Positions 1 to 9,311 of a stretch of 64,000 nucleotides of DNA are shown in pieces (the first letter of the stretch is position 1; each line of letters starts with the position of its first letter). The position numbers and the translations under genes were made by a program. Under the pieces are notes generated by a model. It ran no database searches and was not told the DNA's origin. It saw only the letters and a program-made list of their open reading frames with translations. Location: positions 279,638 through 343,637 of the forward strand of contig SPEL01000004.1 in assembly GCA_009360885.1 (NCBI GenBank), read 5' to 3'. This DNA comes from Sphingobium sp. Lineage in GTDB: Bacteria > Pseudomonadota > Alphaproteobacteria > Sphingomonadales > Sphingomonadaceae.

Positions 1-162
1 GCACCCGCCATATCCGCTTTATCAGGCCAAAGCAAAATGATCTGCGCCTTTCCTGCCAGAATTCACTGCCACATCATTAACCCTATGTTGAAACAGCTTT
101 GCGATTCATTGCCCCTATATCCTGACCTACATGTTTTCCGCGATTCATCATCAGGACCTATT

Positions 163-804
163 ATGACCTCATCCGATGCTGCCACCGTCCATGAGCCAAC
201 CACCTCGCAACAGGACCGACGCAAGGGATCTGAACGCTATGTTACGGTCCTGAAAATTGGACGGGCAGTGGTGAACGGGCAGGATCAGCTATGCCTGATC
301 CGGAACATGTCTGCGGAAGGCGCAAAGCTGGAATTGTCCGATAGTGTTGATGCTGACCAGAAAATTCAGTTGGAATTGCGGTCAGACCGCGTCGTTTCCG
401 GCACGGTACGCTGGTCAGGAGACAAAGCGGTTGGGATTCAGTTTGATGAGCCTGTCAATGTGCAGGATTTGCTCAACACCCCGCCGGCGCGCAGCATATT
501 GCGGAAATTACCGCGCGGCCCACGGTTTGAGGCAGAAGGCCGGGTTCAGATCGATCAGGATGGCGGCCACACTTTCTCCGGGCAAGTCGTCAACATTTCT
601 CTGCATGGGTTATGCGCTGAGGCCGGGGCGGGCCTGAAAGTCGAAGAACGGGTTGTTGTACGGATTATCGGCCTGCCCCCTCGCCGGGCAACAGTGCGCT
701 GGACACAGGATGACATGGTCGGCCTGCATTTTGAAAATTCTCTGGGCTTTAATGAGCTTGCCCAATGGTTGCGCGACCATCGCAGCCAACACTCGCTGGA
801 CTAA
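163..804 (+). CDS. PilZ domain protein (two PilZ-like repeats)
   Basis: A 213-residue cytoplasmic protein with two successive PilZ-like beta-barrel units. The first runs roughly from residue 20 to 105 and starts with the RRKGSERY stretch, a typical PilZ RxxxR cyclic-di-GMP arginine patch. The second runs from about 115 to 205 and carries VNISLHG, which resembles the (D/N)xSxxG motif. PilZ proteins bind c-di-GMP or act as degenerate adaptors in motility, cell-cycle and exopolysaccharide control. The second unit lacks a clear RxxxR, so it may be a non-binding copy. I chose the ATG at 163 because PilZ homology begins shortly after it; upstream in-frame ATGs at 37 and 85 would add a stretch with no recognisable domain. 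The gene is monocistronic and convergent with prfC. Its specific target is unknown. Confidence 0.8.
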   Translation: MTSSDAATVHEPTTSQQDRRKGSERYVTVLKIGRAVVNGQDQLCLIRNMSAEGAKLELSDSVDADQKIQLELRSDRVVSGTVRWSGDKAVGIQFDEPVNVQDLLNTPPARSILRKLPRGPRFEAEGRVQIDQDGGHTFSGQVVNISLHGLCAEAGAGLKVEERVVVRIIGLPPRRATVRWTQDDMVGLHFENSLGFNELAQWLRDHRSQHSLD

Positions 805-865
805 AGCAGAATAAACCGGATGGATGAGCCTCATATCGCTTATCCATCCGTCCTCGGTTCCTTCT

Positions 866-2446
866 TTACCGCTCCTTGGTGGCGGAAAAGATCAGGTCCG
901 GGTGCTTTTCCTGCTGATAGCCCACATCCCATGCGCTTTTGGCCAGATAAACAGGGATGCCATCACGGTCTTTCGCCAAAGTGCTGCTATTAAAATCGGT
1001 AAATTGTTTGATCGCGGCGTCGCTGCCGGAAATCCAGCGGGCCGTATCAAAAGGTGATGCTTCCAGCACCGCTTCCACCTTATATTCAGCCGACAGGCGC
1101 GAAATCAGCACATCAAGCTGTAGCTGCCCCACCACACCGATAATCCACTGACTACCGATTTCCGGGTAGAAAACCTGAATCACCCCTTCTTCGGACAGAT
1201 CATCCAATGCCTTACGAAGCTGTTTGGTTTTGGTGGGGTCCTTGAGGACCACCCGGCGCAAGATTTCCGGGGCGAAATTAGGAAGGCCAGTGATGCGCAC
1301 ATCGGCCTTTTCCGACAAAGTATCCCCCACACGCAGCGTCCCATGATTGGGGATACCGATAATATCACCGGGATAAGCCTCATCGGCCAGTTCACGATCC
1401 TGCGCAAAAAAGAGGATGGGCGAATGCACGGCTATAGGCTTTCCCGTGCCTGATGGGGTGAGTTTCATCCCGCGCCGGAATTTACCCGAACATAGCCGCA
1501 TGAAGGCAATACGATCCCGATGCTGCGGGTCCATATTGGCCTGCACCTTGAAGATGAAGCCCGTGACGTCTGGACGCTCCGGCTCAATCGGTTCCGGTTC
1601 AGCAGGCTGTGGGCGCGGCGGCGGCGCATAAGCGGTGAGCGCGTCCAACAATTCTGTAATGCCGAATAATTTGAGCGCAGAACCGAAAAAGACCGGCGTC
1701 AAATCCCCATTGCGATAGGCAACATGGTCAAAAGGCGCATAGCCCTCCTGCGCCAGCGCCCCTTCTTCCTGCAAATGGGCAAGGCCGTCAGCAGACAGGA
1801 CCTCAGCCAGTTTCGGATCATCCATGCCGGTGAATTGCAAGGCTGGCCCCTCAAATTCCTTCGATGGCCCGCTAGGCTGGCGCAGCTTATGGGTGGCGAA
1901 ATCATAAATCCCTTCAAAAGTGCCGCCCATGCCCACCGGCCAGTTCATCGGGCTGACGTCCAGCGCAAGGGCTTCGCTCACCTCATCCAGCAAGGTGAAA
2001 GGTTCGCGGCCTTCGCGGTCCACCTTATTGACGAAGGTGATGATCGGCACACTGCGCAGGCGGCATACCTCAAACAGCTTCAGCGTCTGCGGCTCAATCC
2101 CCTTTGCGGCGTCGATTACCATCACCGCGCTATCCACCGCCGTCAGCGTACGATAGGTATCTTCAGAGAAATCCTCGTGTCCCGGCGTATCGAGCAGATT
2201 AAAGACGACGACATTCCCATCCTTATCGGGCCGTTCAAAGGTCATCACCGACGAGGTAACGGAAATACCGCGCTGCTGTTCAATCTTCATCCAGTCCGAC
2301 CGCGCGCGCCGATTGGCCCCACGTGCCTTCACCTCACCCGCAAGGTGGATGGCGCCGCCCTCCAGCAGCAATTTTTCGGTCAGCGTTGTTTTACCAGCGT
2401 CCGGATGGGCGATAATGGCAAAGGTACGGCGGGAAGCGATCGTCAC
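866..2446 (-). CDS. prfC: peptide chain release factor 3 (RF3)
   Basis: This translational GTPase recycles class I release factors RF1/RF2 from the ribosome after peptide release. The G domain is at the N-terminus, with the P-loop AHPDAGKTTL near residue 15, the DTPGHEDF switch II motif near 90 and NKVD near 145. Domains II and III follow, and 526 residues is normal for the family. The reading frame stays open to 2524 but contains no ATG before the conserved region, so I place the start at the GTG at 2446, directly before TIASRRTFAI. That gives the expected RF3 length. It is transcribed alone and is divergent from the signal-peptide protein at 2570. Identification is secure from the RF3-specific sequence after the P-loop; only the start is uncertain. 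Confidence 0.93.
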   Translation of the reverse strand: MTIASRRTFAIIAHPDAGKTTLTEKLLLEGGAIHLAGEVKARGANRRARSDWMKIEQQRGISVTSSVMTFERPDKDGNVVVFNLLDTPGHEDFSEDTYRTLTAVDSAVMVIDAAKGIEPQTLKLFEVCRLRSVPIITFVNKVDREGREPFTLLDEVSEALALDVSPMNWPVGMGGTFEGIYDFATHKLRQPSGPSKEFEGPALQFTGMDDPKLAEVLSADGLAHLQEEGALAQEGYAPFDHVAYRNGDLTPVFFGSALKLFGITELLDALTAYAPPPRPQPAEPEPIEPERPDVTGFIFKVQANMDPQHRDRIAFMRLCSGKFRRGMKLTPSGTGKPIAVHSPILFFAQDRELADEAYPGDIIGIPNHGTLRVGDTLSEKADVRITGLPNFAPEILRRVVLKDPTKTKQLRKALDDLSEEGVIQVFYPEIGSQWIIGVVGQLQLDVLISRLSAEYKVEAVLEASPFDTARWISGSDAAIKQFTDFNSSTLAKDRDGIPVYLAKSAWDVGYQQEKHPDLIFSATKER

Positions 2447-2569
2447 AGGCTGACACTTTCTGGTAAAAACGAACAATCTGTCGGGCTGTGCCCGAATACA
2501 TAGGGCGACTATAGGGAACAGCATTGCCCCTTCGCAAGTTTCCTTATCAGATAGCGAAAAGGAAAGTGC

Positions 2570-3106
2570 ATGATGAACCGGAAAATCCTGTCAACTATCG
2601 CTTCTGCCGGATTAATAACGCTACTGGTATCCCCTTCATGGGCCATTGCCAGTCAGGAGCAGGAAAAACCCGCTCAGGATAGCGGAGACAAGAAAGAGGA
2701 TAAAACCCTCGATACCGCTGGCGACATAGCATCTCAGCCCGCAAAGGACGTCGGCATCGCCAAGACGAAAATTCCCCCCGTGCTGAGCGAGGCCGTAAAA
2801 AACCCTTATGCAACGCCGGGCAATGGTAAATGCGCAGCGATACAAAGAGACATGGCCACACTTAATGAGGCTCTAGGGCCGGATTTTAGCGCCAGCGAGG
2901 TCGAAAATGAAGACCGAGTGGGCAAAATTGCCGAAGCAGGCGGAAAAATGATCGTGAATTCGCTCATTCCTTTTCGCGGGCTGGTGCGCGAGGTCACTGG
3001 TGCAGCCCCTGCTCAGCGCAGGCTGGAGGCGGCCATCGGCGCAGGGCTGGCCCGGCGTGGGTATTTACGCGGGATAGCGGTCACGCGCGGGTGCAAGATC
3101 CCCTAA
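2570..3106 (+). CDS. secreted hypothetical protein with Sec signal peptide
   Basis: A 178-residue protein I do not recognise. The first 27 residues form a Sec signal peptide: a positively charged MMNRK start, a hydrophobic stretch, and a likely cleavage after AIA. A charged, low-complexity Glu/Lys/Asp linker (about residues 28-60) follows. The conserved-looking C-terminal part contains two cysteines, in GKCAAIQRDM and in the final GCKIP, which could form a disulfide in the periplasm. A good Shine-Dalgarno (AAGGAAA) lies 5 bases before two consecutive ATG codons. Similar small secreted proteins are common in sphingomonads, but no function can be inferred. It stands between the divergent prfC and a convergent flagellar-rod-like gene. 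Confidence 0.72.
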   Translation: MMNRKILSTIASAGLITLLVSPSWAIASQEQEKPAQDSGDKKEDKTLDTAGDIASQPAKDVGIAKTKIPPVLSEAVKNPYATPGNGKCAAIQRDMATLNEALGPDFSASEVENEDRVGKIAEAGGKMIVNSLIPFRGLVREVTGAAPAQRRLEAAIGAGLARRGYLRGIAVTRGCKIP

Positions 3107-3219
3107 ACGAAACCGGGTCTGGCCTCAACATATCACCCGAATCCGAAGTTCGTGACAGTATCTGACAGCTCTGAACGAACTTTGGATTCATCAGAGTCAT
3201 TAGAAACTCCATGTTTCTG

Positions 3220-3291
3220 AGGCGGTTTATGAATTTGAGATATGCTCTGTGCCTTGCCTCTAAAATGAGGCGTATTTCAAATTCGCCGCCT
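3220..3291. other. long imperfect inverted repeat in a convergent intergenic gap
   Basis: The outer arms AGGCGG / CCGCCT and the inner arms GAATTTGA / TCAAATTC can pair around a loop. The loop itself contains GCCTC / GAGGC. The structure lies between two convergent genes, where a bidirectional terminator would be expected, but neither side has a clear T-tract. It may be a folded RNA or DNA element. No further function is visible. Confidence 0.5.
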
Positions 3292-3297
3292 TGGTGG

Positions 3298-3726
3298 TCA
3301 GGCCCAGCTTTCCAGCAAAGAGCCTGTTGCCTTATGCGCGGTTTCAATGACCTTTACATTCGCCTCGAAAGAGAGGCGTGCCATCTGCTGTTCCGTTAAT
3401 TCGCTAACGAAGCTGACATTAGGCATGGCGACCATTCCTGCCTCATTGGCATGAGAAGATGAGGGGTCATAAGAGGGCAAGGTTGCCGGTTTTGTCGGCG
3501 CATAAGTAGCAACTGTACCGCCACCCGCACTCTCACTTTGCACGGTGTAAATGGGTTGATAAGCGGAGACTGAAGAAGAAGCTGGCGGGTTAGCAGACGT
3601 ATCGCCACCCGCTCCTTCGCCCGGCATTACGCCAGTGCTGCGGATGTTGGCGATGTTAGAGGCACTGGCGTTCAGCCTCATCATGCTGGCCTGCATAGCG
3701 GACAATGCATTTCCAATAGCAGTCAT
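3298..3726 (-). CDS. orphan flagellar basal-body rod-like protein (FlgB/FlgC type)
   Basis: A 142-residue protein built like a short flagellar rod protein. The N-terminal helix (MTAIGNALSAMQ, then NASASNIANI) matches the start of rod and hook proteins. The C-terminal segment (MPNVSFVSELTEQQMARLSFEANVKVIETA) matches the rod-family C-terminal domain that packs into the coiled core. The middle is Ser/Pro/Ala-rich. The ATG at 3726 was chosen over the longer reading frame because rod homology begins there and a GGAAGGA Shine-Dalgarno precedes it. No other flagellar gene lies in the window, so this is an isolated rod-like gene. It may serve a distant flagellar locus or be a relic. Confidence 0.7.
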   Translation of the reverse strand: MTAIGNALSAMQASMMRLNASASNIANIRSTGVMPGEGAGGDTSANPPASSSVSAYQPIYTVQSESAGGGTVATYAPTKPATLPSYDPSSSHANEAGMVAMPNVSFVSELTEQQMARLSFEANVKVIETAHKATGSLLESWA

Positions 3727-3921
3727 AAGGCAATCCTTCCCGCAATCAGGCAAAAATACCGAATTATGTGCAGAATCCATCATATAGGATTGGGATTTAA
3801 CCAATGCTGGCAGGAACAGGTTATGCAGCGGGTAACCATCATGTTGACGCCTCTGCTCCAAATAAAGAAAGCGGCGCAGTCACCAGACCACGCCGCCGCC
3901 TCTATCTTCGGAGCAATTGCT

Positions 3922-6369
3922 TTAACCGCGCAAAGTGCCGCCCAACTTAGCCGCAGCCTTCACCACGGCGGCGCTGATGGCAGTAAGTTCTTCCTCGGTA
4001 AAGCTCTTGTCGCCCGGTTGCAGAGTCACTTCGATCGCGAGCGACTTCTGTCCCGTTTCAACGCCTGCGCCGGTGAATATATCGAACAGGCGCGCATCAA
4101 CGATATGCTTCTTGTCTGCCCCCTTAACAGCGCGGACGAGCGAATCCCCTTCGACATTTTCCGGCACGAGGAAAGCAAAATCGCGGGTGACAGATTGCAA
4201 TGCTGGCGGCGCATATGGCGGACGCATGAACCCATTTTTTCGCTTTTGCGGGATAGCATTTAGGAAAATCTGCACCGCTACCACAGTGCCGCTAAGGCCA
4301 AATTGCTTCGCCAGATTAGGATGCAACACCCCATATTCTGCAAGAATTGCCTTTGGCCCCAGACGCAGCGTCCCGGACTGGCCGGGATGATATGCCGCGC
4401 CAGCATCCCCCATCATCTGGAGGTTCCCCACCGGCGCACCCGCCGCCGCGAGTAACGCAAGCGCCTCCGCCTTGGCATCATAAGCCGTGAAGGGCTGCGC
4501 CTTACCGGTCGCCCAGCCCCGCGGCGCCTTATCCCCCGCCAGCACAACGCCAACGGTCAAACGTTCATCGCTGCTCCCGTCAGCAGCGCGGAAATAACGG
4601 CGACCAATTTCAAACAGACGGATGGAGGACGCGCCGCGATCGCTATTGCGCCGTGCTGCGGAGAGCAGGCCCGGCAATAACGAAGGCCGCATCACCTTCA
4701 AATCTTCGCTGATCGGGTTAGCGAGCGTCCAGTCGCCGCCGCCAACCGTCGCGGCTTCTTTTTCGGAAATGAAGGACCAGTTGATCGCTTCGTTGAGGCC
4801 ACGCGCCGCCGCAGCACGCCGTACGCGACGCTCCATCATCTGTTCAGGCGTCGCTGTCGGCTTCGCAACACCCGGCACACGCGGCAAGGGCGTGGACGGC
4901 ACTTTATCAAGGCCGTGGATACGCACCACTTCCTCAACCAGATCAGCCGCGCCATCAACATCACGCCGCCATGTGGGGACGGTAACCTTCCACCGCCCGG
5001 CTGAAATCTCAACCGGAGAGCCATCCTGCATTTCAATGACGGGTGCCGTCGCTTCTATACCAAAGCCCAGCTTCTCAAGGATAGTACGCTGCGTCGCGGC
5101 ATCCACATCTACCCCGGCAAGGGATAGACAGCGCGCCGGATCATAATCCACAATCTTCGGCGTTACCGGAGGTTCACCCGCGCGCGTTATCTCGCTGGCT
5201 TTGCCGCCACAGAGGTGCAGCACCAGGCGGGTCGCAATATCCAGACCTTCCCCAAGGAAAGCCGGATCAACACCGCGCTCAAAACGCTGACGCGCATCGG
5301 AAGTGAGGTTGAGCTTCTGCCCGGTTTTGGCGATGCTTTCCGGGGTGAAATAGGCGCACTCAATCAGCACATCCGTGGTGCCATCCTGCGCGCCGCTATG
5401 TTCGCCGCCCATGATGCCGCCAATATCATGTACTGCCTCATCATCGACGATCACCGTCATCGTCTCATCAAGCACATAGCTCTTGCCGTTAAGGGCCAGC
5501 ACCTCTTCGCCCGACTTTGCCTTACGCGCCACCAGCGCGCCTTTCAGCGTCGCACGATCATAGACATGGAGCGGGCGGCCAAGGCCCAGCATCACATAAT
5601 TGGTGACATCAACAAGAGCGCTGATGGGTTTTTGCCCAACAGCCTTTAACCGCTGCTGCAACCAGTCTGGTGAAGGGCCATTTGTAACGCCAGCTACAGA
5701 ACGTGCGAAGAAAGCGGGGCAGCCTTCGCTATCTTCCACCCGCACATCAGGTCCGGCCCCTTGTGCGGTTATGCCGGGAAGCTGCGCAACCACATCCTCC
5801 AGCGGACGGAGAGCGCCAATACCAGCGGCAGCAAGGTCCCGCGCTATGCCACGCACACCCATGCAATCCTGCCGGTTCGGGGTGATAGAAAGGTCAATTA
5901 CCGGGTCATCCAGCCGCGCATAATCGGCAAAGGCCGTGCCAATGGGCGTATCAGCGGGCAGTTCAATAATGCCCTCATGATCTTCGCCCAGTTCCAGTTC
6001 GCGAGTCGAACACATCATGCCATTCGATTCTACGCCGCGAATGGCCGCCTTACGTAGCACCATGCCATTGGCGGGGACCGTCGCACCTTCAACACCGAAA
6101 ACGCCAACAAGGCCCGCGCGCGCATTGGGCGCACCGCACACGACCTGAAGCACACCTTGACCGCCATCAACGGTCAATATCTGAAGCTTATCGGCCTGCG
6201 GATGTGGCCCCGCCGTCAGGACCTTCGCCACGAAAAAGCCATTGAGCTTTTCCGCAGGATTCTCAACGCCTTCAACCTCCAGCCCGATATCATTACAGGC
6301 CTGCAGGATCGTTTCGAGGCTGGCATCCGTATCCAGATGCTCCTTGAGCCAGCTCAGGGTGAATTTCAT
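3922..6369 (-). CDS. pheT: phenylalanine--tRNA ligase beta subunit
   Basis: The large subunit of the alpha2-beta2 phenylalanyl-tRNA synthetase, which charges tRNA-Phe in the cytoplasm. The 815 residues contain, in order, the N-terminal EMAP/OB tRNA-binding fold ([18 protein letters not shown] near residue 47), the B3/B4 editing domain that hydrolyses mischarged Tyr-tRNA, the B5 domain, the catalytic-core-like domain, and a C-terminal FDX-ACB anticodon-binding domain ([15 protein letters not shown] onward). The length is normal. Its ATG overlaps the pheS stop in an ATGA arrangement, so the two subunits are translationally coupled. Confidence 0.97.
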   Translation of the reverse strand: MKFTLSWLKEHLDTDASLETILQACNDIGLEVEGVENPAEKLNGFFVAKVLTAGPHPQADKLQILTVDGGQGVLQVVCGAPNARAGLVGVFGVEGATVPANGMVLRKAAIRGVESNGMMCSTRELELGEDHEGIIELPADTPIGTAFADYARLDDPVIDLSITPNRQDCMGVRGIARDLAAAGIGALRPLEDVVAQLPGITAQGAGPDVRVEDSEGCPAFFARSVAGVTNGPSPDWLQQRLKAVGQKPISALVDVTNYVMLGLGRPLHVYDRATLKGALVARKAKSGEEVLALNGKSYVLDETMTVIVDDEAVHDIGGIMGGEHSGAQDGTTDVLIECAYFTPESIAKTGQKLNLTSDARQRFERGVDPAFLGEGLDIATRLVLHLCGGKASEITRAGEPPVTPKIVDYDPARCLSLAGVDVDAATQRTILEKLGFGIEATAPVIEMQDGSPVEISAGRWKVTVPTWRRDVDGAADLVEEVVRIHGLDKVPSTPLPRVPGVAKPTATPEQMMERRVRRAAAARGLNEAINWSFISEKEAATVGGGDWTLANPISEDLKVMRPSLLPGLLSAARRNSDRGASSIRLFEIGRRYFRAADGSSDERLTVGVVLAGDKAPRGWATGKAQPFTAYDAKAEALALLAAAGAPVGNLQMMGDAGAAYHPGQSGTLRLGPKAILAEYGVLHPNLAKQFGLSGTVVAVQIFLNAIPQKRKNGFMRPPYAPPALQSVTRDFAFLVPENVEGDSLVRAVKGADKKHIVDARLFDIFTGAGVETGQKSLAIEVTLQPGDKSFTEEELTAISAAVVKAAAKLGGTLRG

Positions 6370-7460
6370 GCGCCCACTCCCCCGGAAAGCGTGGGAATAT
6401 CTAGCGCGGTAAAGCCATAATGCCGCAGCCAGCGCAAATCGCCATCAAAGAAAGCGCGCAAATCATTCATCCCATATTTCAGCATCGCCAGACGATCGAC
6501 CCCCGTGCCGAAGGCAAAGCCCTGCCACTCATCCGGGTCCAACCCGCAGGCCTCTATCACCCGGCGGTTGACCATGCCGCTGCCCAACACTTCCAGCCAG
6601 CCGCCATTGTCATCATCACCGCTGCCGCCAATGACCCGCTGGCCATTAATCAGCGTATAGCCAACATCAACCTCGACCGATGGTTCAGTGAACGGGAAAT
6701 AGCTGGGCCGCAGACGCAGGACGATGTCATCCCGCTCAAAAAAGGCCTTCAGAAAGGTTTCCAACGTCCACTTAAGATGGCCGAGGTGGATGCCCTTGTC
6801 GATTACCAGTCCCTCTATCTGATGGAACATCGGGGTATGCGTGGCGTCGGAATCGCTACGATAGACCCGTCCCGGCGCAATGATGCGAATAGGCGGTTCC
6901 TGGCTCGTCATGGTGCGCACCTGCACTGGCGATGTATGCGTGCGCAGCAACATGGCCCGACCTTCGGCGTCCTGATCGGGGAAATAAAAGGTGTCATGCA
7001 TTGCGCGGGCAGGATGCGTCTCAGGTATATTGAGCGCGGTAAAGTTGCGCCAGTCATCCTCTACCTCTGGCCCGGTGGCGACGGCAAAACCCATATCCGC
7101 AAAAATCTCAGCCAGTTCATCCATCACCTGCGAAACCGGATGGACGGACCCCTGCCCTGCCATATCGACGGGCAAGGTCATATCCAGCTTTTCGGTGGCG
7201 AGGCGCGCATCCATAATTGCCTGTTCCATCGCCGTCTTTTTCGCGGCGATGGCATCGGTCAGCGACTGGCGCAGATCATGAATAGCAGGACCACGGACCT
7301 GCCGTTCCTCCGGCGTCATAGCGCCCAAGGTCTTGAGCAAAGCGGTTATCACCCCTTGCTTGCCCAAAGCGCCTACGCGCAGTTCCTCGACCCGCTCTGG
7401 CGTGTCGGCCCCATCAAGATCGGCCAGCAACCCGGCCTTAAGTGCAGCTATTTCAGTCAT
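6366..7460 (-). CDS. pheS: phenylalanine--tRNA ligase alpha subunit
   Basis: The catalytic alpha subunit of phenylalanyl-tRNA synthetase, a class II enzyme. The N-terminal coiled coil (residues 1-90) binds tRNA. The catalytic domain shows class II motif 2 (GRVYRSD near residue 200) and motif 3 ([18 protein letters not shown] near residue 330). The 364-residue length is normal. It overlaps pheT by four bases and lies downstream of rpmI-rplT on the same strand, separated by a strong hairpin terminator. It therefore probably has its own promoter in the short gap. The rplT-pheS-pheT order is common in bacteria. Confidence 0.97.
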   Translation of the reverse strand: MTEIAALKAGLLADLDGADTPERVEELRVGALGKQGVITALLKTLGAMTPEERQVRGPAIHDLRQSLTDAIAAKKTAMEQAIMDARLATEKLDMTLPVDMAGQGSVHPVSQVMDELAEIFADMGFAVATGPEVEDDWRNFTALNIPETHPARAMHDTFYFPDQDAEGRAMLLRTHTSPVQVRTMTSQEPPIRIIAPGRVYRSDSDATHTPMFHQIEGLVIDKGIHLGHLKWTLETFLKAFFERDDIVLRLRPSYFPFTEPSVEVDVGYTLINGQRVIGGSGDDDNGGWLEVLGSGMVNRRVIEACGLDPDEWQGFAFGTGVDRLAMLKYGMNDLRAFFDGDLRWLRHYGFTALDIPTLSGGVGA

Positions 7461-7493
7461 GCCTGCCGCCTACCCTAATTTGCCCCAAAGGAA

Positions 7494-7530
7494 AAGGGCG
7501 CCGAGGATAGCCCCGACGCCCTTTTCTATC
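7494..7530 (-). terminator. hairpin terminator between rplT and pheS
   Basis: Read on the minus strand, a GC-rich stem (GGGCGtCGGGG paired with CCTCGGCGCCC) closes a short CTAT loop and is followed by TTTTCCTTT, about 20 bases after the rplT stop. The other strand also ends in a T-rich run, so it could work both ways. It probably ends or attenuates rpmI-rplT transcription before pheST. Confidence 0.75.
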
Positions 7531-7543
7531 ATTTTTTATGCAT

Positions 7544-7906
7544 TCAGGCTGCGGGGAGAGCCGCGCGAGCCTGTGCTACTATGCCTTTAAATGCTTCGCC
7601 TTCGTTCATCGCGATGTCTGCAAGAACCTTCCGGTCCAGTTCAACACCAGCGAGCTTCAGGCCATGCATGAACTGGCCATAGGTGAGGCCTTCCAACCGC
7701 ACAGCAGCATTGATACGCTGAATCCACAGGGCGCGGAAGCTGCGCTTCTTTACCTTACGGTCACGATATGCATACTGGCCTGCCTTTTCGACGGCCTGAC
7801 GTGCAATACGGATCGTATTTTTGCGACGGCCATAATAGCCCTTCGCCTGCTTCAGGATATTGTTATGCTTTGCGCGGGTAGTTGTACCCCGTTTTACGCG
7901 TGCCAT
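7544..7906 (-). CDS. rplT: 50S ribosomal protein L20
   Basis: A 120-residue, highly basic protein of the large ribosomal subunit that binds 23S rRNA early in assembly. It begins [18 protein letters not shown] and contains [15 protein letters not shown] and a [10 protein letters not shown] segment, all characteristic of L20. It is the second gene of a two-gene unit with rpmI, 14 bases downstream, and is followed by a hairpin terminator. In many bacteria L20 represses this operon by binding its mRNA; infC is not next to it here, and no L20 site is obvious. Confidence 0.97.
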   Translation of the reverse strand: MARVKRGTTTRAKHNNILKQAKGYYGRRKNTIRIARQAVEKAGQYAYRDRKVKKRSFRALWIQRINAAVRLEGLTYGQFMHGLKLAGVELDRKVLADIAMNEGEAFKGIVAQARAALPAA

Positions 7907-7920
7907 AGTCCGTTAACTCC

Positions 7921-8124
7921 TTATTTCAGGCCGTAGGGTGCCCAGAGACGGACGTGTGCAACGTCTGAATCGGACATGACCGAGGTGCCACGGTTCTGGC
8001 GAATATATTTCGCGTTATGGCTCATGAGGCGGTGGCGCTTACCAGCCACACCATGCTTCACTTTGCCGGTTGCGGTGAATTTGAAGCGCTTCTTCACACC
8101 GCTCTTGGTCTTGAGCTTGGGCAT
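7921..8124 (-). CDS. rpmI: 50S ribosomal protein L35
   Basis: A 67-residue basic ribosomal protein of the large subunit. [17 protein letters not shown] and [12 protein letters not shown] are diagnostic of L35. The start is the ATG at 8124 with an AAGGAG Shine-Dalgarno; the longer open frame upstream has no L35 similarity. It is the first gene of the rpmI-rplT unit, and the 233-bp gap to the divergent pfkB gene must hold the promoter for this operon. I could not pick a convincing -35/-10 pair by eye. Confidence 0.97.
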   Translation of the reverse strand: MPKLKTKSGVKKRFKFTATGKVKHGVAGKRHRLMSHNAKYIRQNRGTSVMSDSDVAHVRLWAPYGLK

Positions 8125-8357
8125 TTTCGTCTCCTTAAAGTCTGACGTTGCGGACAAACTCGGCAGCCCTCTGAGGCCGGCCTGTCCCTTCAGAATCGCT
8201 ATACTTGCGCACGGCGAAGGCTGCGCTATACGCCCCTGACCAAGGGAAAGCAAGCAAAAGCACTAATATTTTGCGCCTGTCACAGCCGGGAAAAGCACCG
8301 TTGCCAATGCCCCACCTATTGGCAATTATGATACTGCCACAGCATTATGAGCCGGAC

Positions 8358-9293
8358 ATGAGCGAGAACATATTTACCCTTACCCTTAACCCGGCAATTG
8401 ACGCCTATTGTACGGCAGAGAAGATAGAGCCTGTCATCAAAATCCGTACCGGCCCGATGCGTTATGATGCAGGCGGGGGCGGAATTAACGTCGCCCATGT
8501 CCTCAACAGGCTGGGCAGCGATGTATGCGCCTGCTTTCTGGCCGGCGGCCTGACCGGACAGTTGCTAGAAAATTTGCTGGAGGAAGCGGACCTCCCGATG
8601 CTCTCGCTCCCCATCGCTGGCTCTACCCGCATTTCGCAAACCGTTCATGAACGCAGCAGCCAGCAGGATTTCCGCTTTGTGCCAGAAGGCCCCATGGTGC
8701 AGCAAAGGGAATGGCAGGCGGCTCTGGATAGCATCAGCATCAGCAATTTCTCGATATTAGTTGCCAGCGGCTCCATCGCCCCCGGCGTACCAGAGGATTT
8801 TTATGCGCGCCTTCTCCGAATTATGAAGGCCAAGGGCGCGCGGATGATCCTCGATTGCACCGGGCCTGCGCTCGCCCACGCAGTGCGAGAAGGTGGGCTA
8901 TGGATGATTAAGCCCAGTATTGATGAGTTTGAAGTACTGATTGGCCGCCCCATGGCGGGGCCGGAGGAATATATCAAAGAGGCCCATAGCCTGATTGAAA
9001 CTGGCGCGGCGACAATCATAGCAATCACCATGGGCAGCGATGGGGCAATTCTGGTGCATGAAGGCGGCGCACTGTATCGCAAGGCACCTGCGGTGGAAGT
9101 CGTTAGCACTGTTGGGGCCGGGGATAGTTTTGTTGCCGGAATGACGCATCGTTTAGCACAAGGCTGGATGCCAGAACGCGCCTTTCTATATGGTATGGCG
9201 ACTGGCACCGCCGCAGTCCTTACCCCCGGTACTGAGATATGCAGGATAGAGGATGTCGAGCGGCTATTCAGCGCAATAGAGGCAATGGCATAG
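8358..9293 (+). CDS. pfkB: PfkB-family 6-phosphofructokinase-like sugar kinase
   Basis: A ribokinase-fold (PfkB family) kinase of 311 residues. The N-terminal region FTLTLNPAIDAY and the GGGGINVAHVL segment near residue 40 closely match the E. coli PfkB (Pfk-2) type. The C-terminal PfkB signature STVGAGDSF (near residue 250) contains the catalytic Asp. The likely reaction is ATP-dependent phosphorylation of fructose-6-phosphate, although 1-phosphofructokinases and tagatose-6-phosphate kinases share these motifs. The start at 8358 is where family similarity begins. Sphingomonads are usually thought to rely on the Entner-Doudoroff route, so the substrate should be regarded as unproven. It is divergent from rpmI and convergent with hisN. 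Confidence 0.85.
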   Translation: MSENIFTLTLNPAIDAYCTAEKIEPVIKIRTGPMRYDAGGGGINVAHVLNRLGSDVCACFLAGGLTGQLLENLLEEADLPMLSLPIAGSTRISQTVHERSSQQDFRFVPEGPMVQQREWQAALDSISISNFSILVASGSIAPGVPEDFYARLLRIMKAKGARMILDCTGPALAHAVREGGLWMIKPSIDEFEVLIGRPMAGPEEYIKEAHSLIETGAATIIAITMGSDGAILVHEGGALYRKAPAVEVVSTVGAGDSFVAGMTHRLAQGWMPERAFLYGMATGTAAVLTPGTEICRIEDVERLFSAIEAMA

Positions 9294-9311
9294 CCGCCTT
9301 ACCCTCTCATT

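Noticed and set aside
1724-2503. 259-residue open frame on the plus strand
   Set aside because: Antisense of prfC, no recognised features.
6420-7478. 352-residue open frame on the plus strand
   Set aside because: Complement of pheS; a shadow of codon bias.
7921-8253. 110-residue version of L35
   Set aside because: The extra 43 residues upstream of 8124 lack L35 similarity and precede the real ribosome-binding site.
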